Of a DNA stretch of 64,000 bases, positions 59,530-64,000 are shown one piece after another; the stretch's first letter is position 1; each line of letters opens with the position of its first letter. The notes under the pieces are model-generated. The model was not told where the DNA came from and did not search any database. It saw nothing but the letters and a program-made list of their open reading frames with translations. The position numbers and the translations under genes were made by a program. Source of the stretch: Haberlea rhodopensis (taxonomy: Eukaryota; Streptophyta; Magnoliopsida; Lamiales; Gesneriaceae); the NCBI GenBank assembly GCA_907163345.1, contig CAJQUN010000138.1:248001-312000 (forward strand). The letters are read 5' to 3'.

Positions 59530-60668
59530 AACCTTGTTCCTTCGGCGATTTTCCAGAATTGCTTAACACCGATAATCATACCCTTAAATCTAACATGTAG
59601 GACAATATACATACCAAGACCATCATGCTAGCATTTGAACTACACTACCCTGAGTGTATTCAAACCAAATATACACCCTTAGCATAAACCTACATGCATA
59701 AACATCGATCATTAAAACAAGTACTGGATCAACTTTTTCTGGAAACAGGGCACATTTTCATTTCCAGAATTCTTGAGCACCTCTTTTCATGCTATTAAAA
59801 CTAACACATATAACATAAACCTTGCTCAACTAAACATGCCATGGGTTTCACAAAACTACCAAGCATGTTTTTACATCAAAGTTTCTCCAATATATAAGCT
59901 TATCATGCATGATAACACCTCCTCAAAAACACTCCCAACCCACGTTTTCCAGAAAAACAGAGTAAATCTCTACCCAGATTTTTGAGCACTACTTTTCACA
60001 AGCTTAAATCTTCCACATAAAACATACATCATGCTTAAGGAAAATTACAGAGAGACTCATAAAAACACCATGTAAGCATTTAAATCACAGGTTTCAAGAA
60101 ACATATGCTAACATGCCGTTTTTCACCATGCTCAAAAGTAGAACCAAACCAGTTTTTCCAGAAAGAAACAGGGTAGTTCCTCACCCTACTTTGCCCCGAT
60201 TTTTGAAGGATTTCCAGGCGATGGAAATGGAAGGGCTCCTCCTAAAATTGCTTAGCAGCTGCTGGATGGTATTTTGGAAGAGGAGGTTCGAAATTTGGAG
60301 TGCTGGAAAGGTGTTAAATTATTGAGCCAAGTGGAAGCATGGCCAGCTCATGCTGAGTCAAAGTATGGGTTGGGGGGGTGGTTAAGTGTTGGGTGGTTTG
60401 ATGTGTTATGTTTTGGTCCCGATTTGGCACGATGTACTTAAAATATCCCCACATGATATTTATAGTATTTTCTCAACAAAATACTTCAATTACCCTTTTT
60501 GCATGCTTTACCAAAACAACAATACACACCCCAAAAACCCAATACATGTTACATGCACCCTGAAGTAATTCTCCCCAATATAATTCATCCAATCCCATGA
60601 ATTAACACATTAACATCACAATATAACTTAAATGATTAAAATCACATAATCATTTCGGGGATATCACA

Positions 60669-60682
60669 ATACTCCCCTACTT
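60669..60682 (-). promoter_or_regulatory. Polypurine tract of B2
   Basis: The minus strand reads AAGTAGGGGAGTAT next to the 3' LTR. The TAG stop codon of pol lies inside it. Confidence 0.85.
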
Positions 60683-63600
60683 ATAGGATTTCGTCCCGAA
60701 ATCAAACATGCTACTATCCAGAAATAAAACAGTAAATAAACGCATACCAGAAAACAGTTCTGGATAGTACTGCACCATGTGTCGCTCTGTCTCCCACGTG
60801 GCCTCCTCGACACCCCTACGATCCCACTGTACCTTGATCATAGGAATAACCTTGTTCCGAAGTCTGCGGTCTGCTCTATCCAAAATCCTGATAGGCCGCT
60901 CCACATAAGAAACATCGGACTCAATCTGAACCTCTGAAGGCTGCAACACATGTGAGGGATCTGGCTCATACTTCCTCAGCATAGACACATGAAAAACGTC
61001 GTGTATGCCAGACAGAGAGGGCGGTAAAGCCAACCGGTACGCCAGAGTACCAATACGCTGTAAGATCTCATACGGCCCTACATACCTCGGGGATAACTTC
61101 CCTCGCATCCCAAACCGTACTACGCCTCTGAAGGGTGAGATCTTTAAAAACACTCTGTCGCCTAACTGAAACTCCAACGGTCTACGCCGCTGATTGGCAT
61201 ATGCTGCCTGTCTATCCTGAGCTGCCTTCATCTTTGTTCTGATAACCTTAACTTTCTCTTCCATTTCCTGAATCAACTCAGGTCCTCCAACCGACTTACG
61301 GTCCATGTCATCCCAACACAAGGGTGACCTACAACGCCTACCATAGAGGGCCTCGAAAGGAGCCATCTGAATACTTGCCTGGTAGCTGTTGTTGTAAGAA
61401 AATTCCACCAAGGCTATCGAGTCCTGCCACGAAGTGTCGAACTCCAGCACACAAGCCCTCAACATATCTTCGAGCGTCTGTATCGTACGCTCGGTCTGTC
61501 CGTCCGTCTGGGGATGATAGGCTGTGCTCAACCTCAACTCTGTACCTAGAGCTGTCTGCAGACCCTCCCAAAAGTGAGATGTAAACCGCGGATCTCGATC
61601 TGACACAATCGAAACAGGGATCCCGTGCAGTCTCACCACATCTTTGACATATAACTGCGCCATTCTTAAATGCGTGAAGGTCATACAGTAGGGAATGAAA
61701 TGAGCACTCTTAGTCAACCTGTCCACGACTACCCAGATGGCATCAAAACCCGAAACAGTCCTCGGCAAGTGGGTCACGAAATCCATAGATACGTGCTGCC
61801 ACTTCCACTCGGGTACTTCTAAACTTCTTAGTTCACCTCCAGGCCTTTGTCTCTCAGCTTTTACTTGCTGACAAATCAAACAACGCTTGACAAAAGAGGT
61901 GACATCCTGTTTCATACGCCTCCACCAGAACTGGCTGCGTAGATCCTTATACATCTTTTTCCCACCTGGATGGATACTCATCCTGCTGCAATGAGCTCGC
62001 TGTAATATACCTTGGCGTAACTCGGGTGTATCTGGAACCACCCATCTGTCGCCGAGCCTCAGAGAACCGTCATCAGCCACTCTGAATCTCGATGGCTGTC
62101 CTGAATGAACCACTAACATCCATCTCTGAACCTCTACATCGGTCCCCTGAGCCTTCCTGATGTGATCAAATATAACAGGCTCAGCTAGCAAGGTCAAAAC
62201 CTGTACTGGTGAAGAAGATACATCATAATCGAATCCCAATTGGCAGTAGGAGCCAAACATAGCTGACAGAGACATAGCATCCTCTGCTGTGCTCCTCACC
62301 TTCCGACTCAAAGCGTCGGCTGTCAAATTTGCTTTTCCCGGGTGATATTCGATTTCACAATCGTAGTCCTTCAGCAGGTCCATCCATCTCCTCTGCCTCA
62401 TGTTCAGCTCAGCCTGTGTAAACAAGAATTTCAGGCTCTTGTGATCAGTGAAGATGGTAAATGAGGTACCGTATAAGTAGTGTCGCCATATCTTCAAGGC
62501 GAACACTATAGCTGCCAACTCCAGATCATGGACTGGATACCTCGTCTCATGTGGCTTCAACTGTCTCGAAGCGTAAGCCACTACATGTTTGTCCTGCATC
62601 AGCACGCACCCTAATCCCTGTAGAGATGCATCGGTATAAAGAACAAATCCTTTGTTCTCCTTGGGTATCACTAGAACTGGCGCAGTAGTCAGTCTGTGCT
62701 TTAATTCCCGGAAACTCTGCTCACAAGCCTCTGACCAACAAAATGGGACTCCCTTCTGAGTCAGCTGGGTAAGTGGCTTGGCGATCTTTGAGAAACCCTC
62801 GACGAAACGTCGATAATAGCCAGCCAGACCAAGAAAACTTCGAATCTCACTGACTGAAGTAGGGGTAGACCAATCCATAACTGCCTCTATCTTCCTCGGG
62901 TCTACTGATATCCCCTCTCGGGATATGATATGGCCCAAAAATGCAACACTGTTCAGCCAAAACTCACACTTGCTGAGTTTGGCGTATAACTGATGATCTC
63001 TGAGGATCTGGAGTACTATCCTCAGATGATCGGCATGATCCTCCTCATTCCTCGAATAGACTAGGATGTCATCAATAAACACGATCACAAACTGATCGAG
63101 GTACTCCTGAAATACTCTGTTCATCAGGCTCATAAAGACTGCAGGTGCATTTGTCACACCGAACGGCATCACCAAGAACTCATAGTGCCCATACCGAGTT
63201 CTAAAAGCCGTCTTTTGAACATCACCAGCTCTAACCCGTACCTGGTGATAGCCTGACCTCAAATCTATCTTGGAGTACACCTCCGTACCCTGAAGTTGGT
63301 CGAACAGATCATCAATCCTCGGAAGCGGATATCTGTTCTTCACTGTAGCCTTGTTCAGTTGCCTGTAGTCAATGCACAGACGCATTGATCCATCCTTCTT
63401 TTTCACAAACAAGACTGGCGCACCCCAAGGCGATACACTAGGGCGGATGTATCCCTTGTCGAGGAGCTCCTGTAACTGTACCTTCAGCTCCCTCAGCTCT
63501 GCCGGTGCCATCCTGTATGGGGCACGAGAAATGGCTGATGTCCCTGGCAGCAGCTCAATAGCAAACTCCACATCCCTGACTGGCGGAAATCCCGGAATCT

Positions 63601-64000
63601 CATCTGGAAACACATCACTGAACTCCGCCACAACTGGAATGTCCTCGGCTCTCACTTCCTTCTCCTCTGAAGCATTCATAGCATAAATAAGGTACCCAGT
63701 ATGACCACGTTCCAATAACCGCGACATCTTAACCGCCGAGATTACTGGTATCCTTGGACGAGAGCCGTCCCCATAAAAAGTCCACTGGAACCCCTGATCA
63801 GACAGAAAACGAACCATCCTCTTTTGGCAATCTACCATAGCTCGGTATCTGCTCAACACATCAATGCCGATAATGCAGTCAAAGTCTGCCATCTCTAACT
63901 GAATCAAATCGGCCCTCAGATCATTGCCCTCAAAATAAATGAGGCAATCTGATAACTGTCGATCCGCAATCACATGCTTCCCCGTGGGTGTCGAGACCAT
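60677..64000 (-). CDS. B2 pol polyprotein, open to the window edge
   Basis: An open frame of at least 1107 codons, running off the window at its 5' side. The DTG protease site would lie about 28 residues upstream, outside. Numbering from the edge: protease C-terminal part 1-110; RT about 150-350 with the catalytic FIDD at 308-311; RNase H with Asp457, Glu494 and Asp519; integrase with zinc-finger His670, His677, Cys707 and Cys710 and catalytic Asp740, Asp801 and Glu837 (35 residues between the last two); chromodomain in the last 75 residues (VQWDRRGVEEATW). All key residues are present and there is no stop or shift, so it may be functional. Whether gag is also intact cannot be seen. It is the most plausible source of proteins for the non-autonomous copies here. 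Confidence 0.92.
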   Translation of the reverse strand: MVSTPTGKHVIADRQLSDCLIYFEGNDLRADLIQLEMADFDCIIGIDVLSRYRAMVDCQKRMVRFLSDQGFQWTFYGDGSRPRIPVISAVKMSRLLERGHTGYLIYAMNASEEKEVRAEDIPVVAEFSDVFPDEIPGFPPVRDVEFAIELLPGTSAISRAPYRMAPAELRELKVQLQELLDKGYIRPSVSPWGAPVLFVKKKDGSMRLCIDYRQLNKATVKNRYPLPRIDDLFDQLQGTEVYSKIDLRSGYHQVRVRAGDVQKTAFRTRYGHYEFLVMPFGVTNAPAVFMSLMNRVFQEYLDQFVIVFIDDILVYSRNEEDHADHLRIVLQILRDHQLYAKLSKCEFWLNSVAFLGHIISREGISVDPRKIEAVMDWSTPTSVSEIRSFLGLAGYYRRFVEGFSKIAKPLTQLTQKGVPFCWSEACEQSFRELKHRLTTAPVLVIPKENKGFVLYTDASLQGLGCVLMQDKHVVAYASRQLKPHETRYPVHDLELAAIVFALKIWRHYLYGTSFTIFTDHKSLKFLFTQAELNMRQRRWMDLLKDYDCEIEYHPGKANLTADALSRKVRSTAEDAMSLSAMFGSYCQLGFDYDVSSSPVQVLTLLAEPVIFDHIRKAQGTDVEVQRWMLVVHSGQPSRFRVADDGSLRLGDRWVVPDTPELRQGILQRAHCSRMSIHPGGKKMYKDLRSQFWWRRMKQDVTSFVKRCLICQQVKAERQRPGGELRSLEVPEWKWQHVSMDFVTHLPRTVSGFDAIWVVVDRLTKSAHFIPYCMTFTHLRMAQLYVKDVVRLHGIPVSIVSDRDPRFTSHFWEGLQTALGTELRLSTAYHPQTDGQTERTIQTLEDMLRACVLEFDTSWQDSIALVEFSYNNSYQASIQMAPFEALYGRRCRSPLCWDDMDRKSVGGPELIQEMEEKVKVIRTKMKAAQDRQAAYANQRRRPLEFQLGDRVFLKISPFRGVVRFGMRGKLSPRYVGPYEILQRIGTLAYRLALPPSLSGIHDVFHVSMLRKYEPDPSHVLQPSEVQIESDVSYVERPIRILDRADRRLRNKVIPMIKVQWDRRGVEEATWETERHMVQYYPELFSGMRLFTVLFLDSSMFDFGTKSYK

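Larger units (their letters stand above)
58327..60668 (-). repeat. B2 3' LTR (2342 bp)
   Basis: TGTGAGACCCC to GGGATATCACA. It is closest to the C LTRs. It holds three 51-bp repeats, the GTACGT motif (59193-59218) and the palindrome cluster (59366-59529). Confidence 0.9.
58327..64000 (-). mobile_element. B2: Tekay/Del-type chromovirus, 3' portion
   Basis: A minus-strand element with a 3' LTR at 58327-60668 and pol from 60677 to beyond the window. The 5 bp before the LTR, ATAGC, should reappear at the far end. It belongs to the same family as B1 and C, with a better-preserved coding frame than B1. Confidence 0.92.

Overview
This is a plant nuclear genome window, most likely from a eudicot. 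It contains Ty3/gypsy chromoviruses of the Tekay/Del type (integrase with a C-terminal chromodomain), Ty1/copia LTRs, an RTE-clade LINE, and one intron-containing gene for a small organelle-targeted plant protein. The species cannot be named from sequence alone. Most of the window is LTR retrotransposon, nested up to four levels deep.

Positions 1-45639 are the nest. A non-autonomous element (A1, + strand, 3' LTR 1528-4192) sits in a partial D-type LTR (4193-5205). That LTR sits in the leader of an older minus-strand element, E, whose 5' LTR is split into 6105-6798 and 44273-45639. The E LTR was split by A2 (6799-44267, minus, target-site duplication ATACC). A2 is a coding-free LARD-like element that carries two insertions. 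One is B1 (10375-19563, minus, duplication CAATA), a Tekay-type gag-pol element. The other is D (24090-43461, minus, duplication TAATA), a related gag-pol element. D is itself split inside its integrase codons by C (26895-37414, +, duplication GTATC). C is an LTR-IN-LTR-IN-LTR tandem array of an internally deleted B-family derivative. Because each duplication and each disrupted sequence can be read, the relative order is secure: E, then A2, then B1 and D, then C inside D.

Positions 45640-53947 hold a Ty1/copia 3' end and LTR, a decayed Ty3 pol 3' end, unrecognised AT-rich DNA, a truncated RTE LINE tail, and a probably full-length but frame-disrupted RTE LINE (50749-53947, minus, 15-bp duplication).

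Positions 54705-55616 hold the only host gene recognised: a two-exon, 97-residue NFD6-like protein on the minus strand with TGGGCC promoter motifs. From 56880 onward repeats resume: an Athila/Tat-like integrase remnant, a SIRE-like copia LTR, and from 58327 to the window edge a B-family element (B2) with an uninterrupted pol reading frame.

The most unusual signal is in the LTRs. Several families carry clusters of the palindrome CGATCGATCG, often including a pair of long inverted arms. Four families share a GTACGT...ACGTAC inverted motif. Several carry tandem repeats with CGCT/AGCGG arms whose copy number differs between copies. TATA-like sites near the LTR starts suggest these modules are transcribed leader sequence, so they may act as RNA structures or regulatory sites. 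That function is inference.
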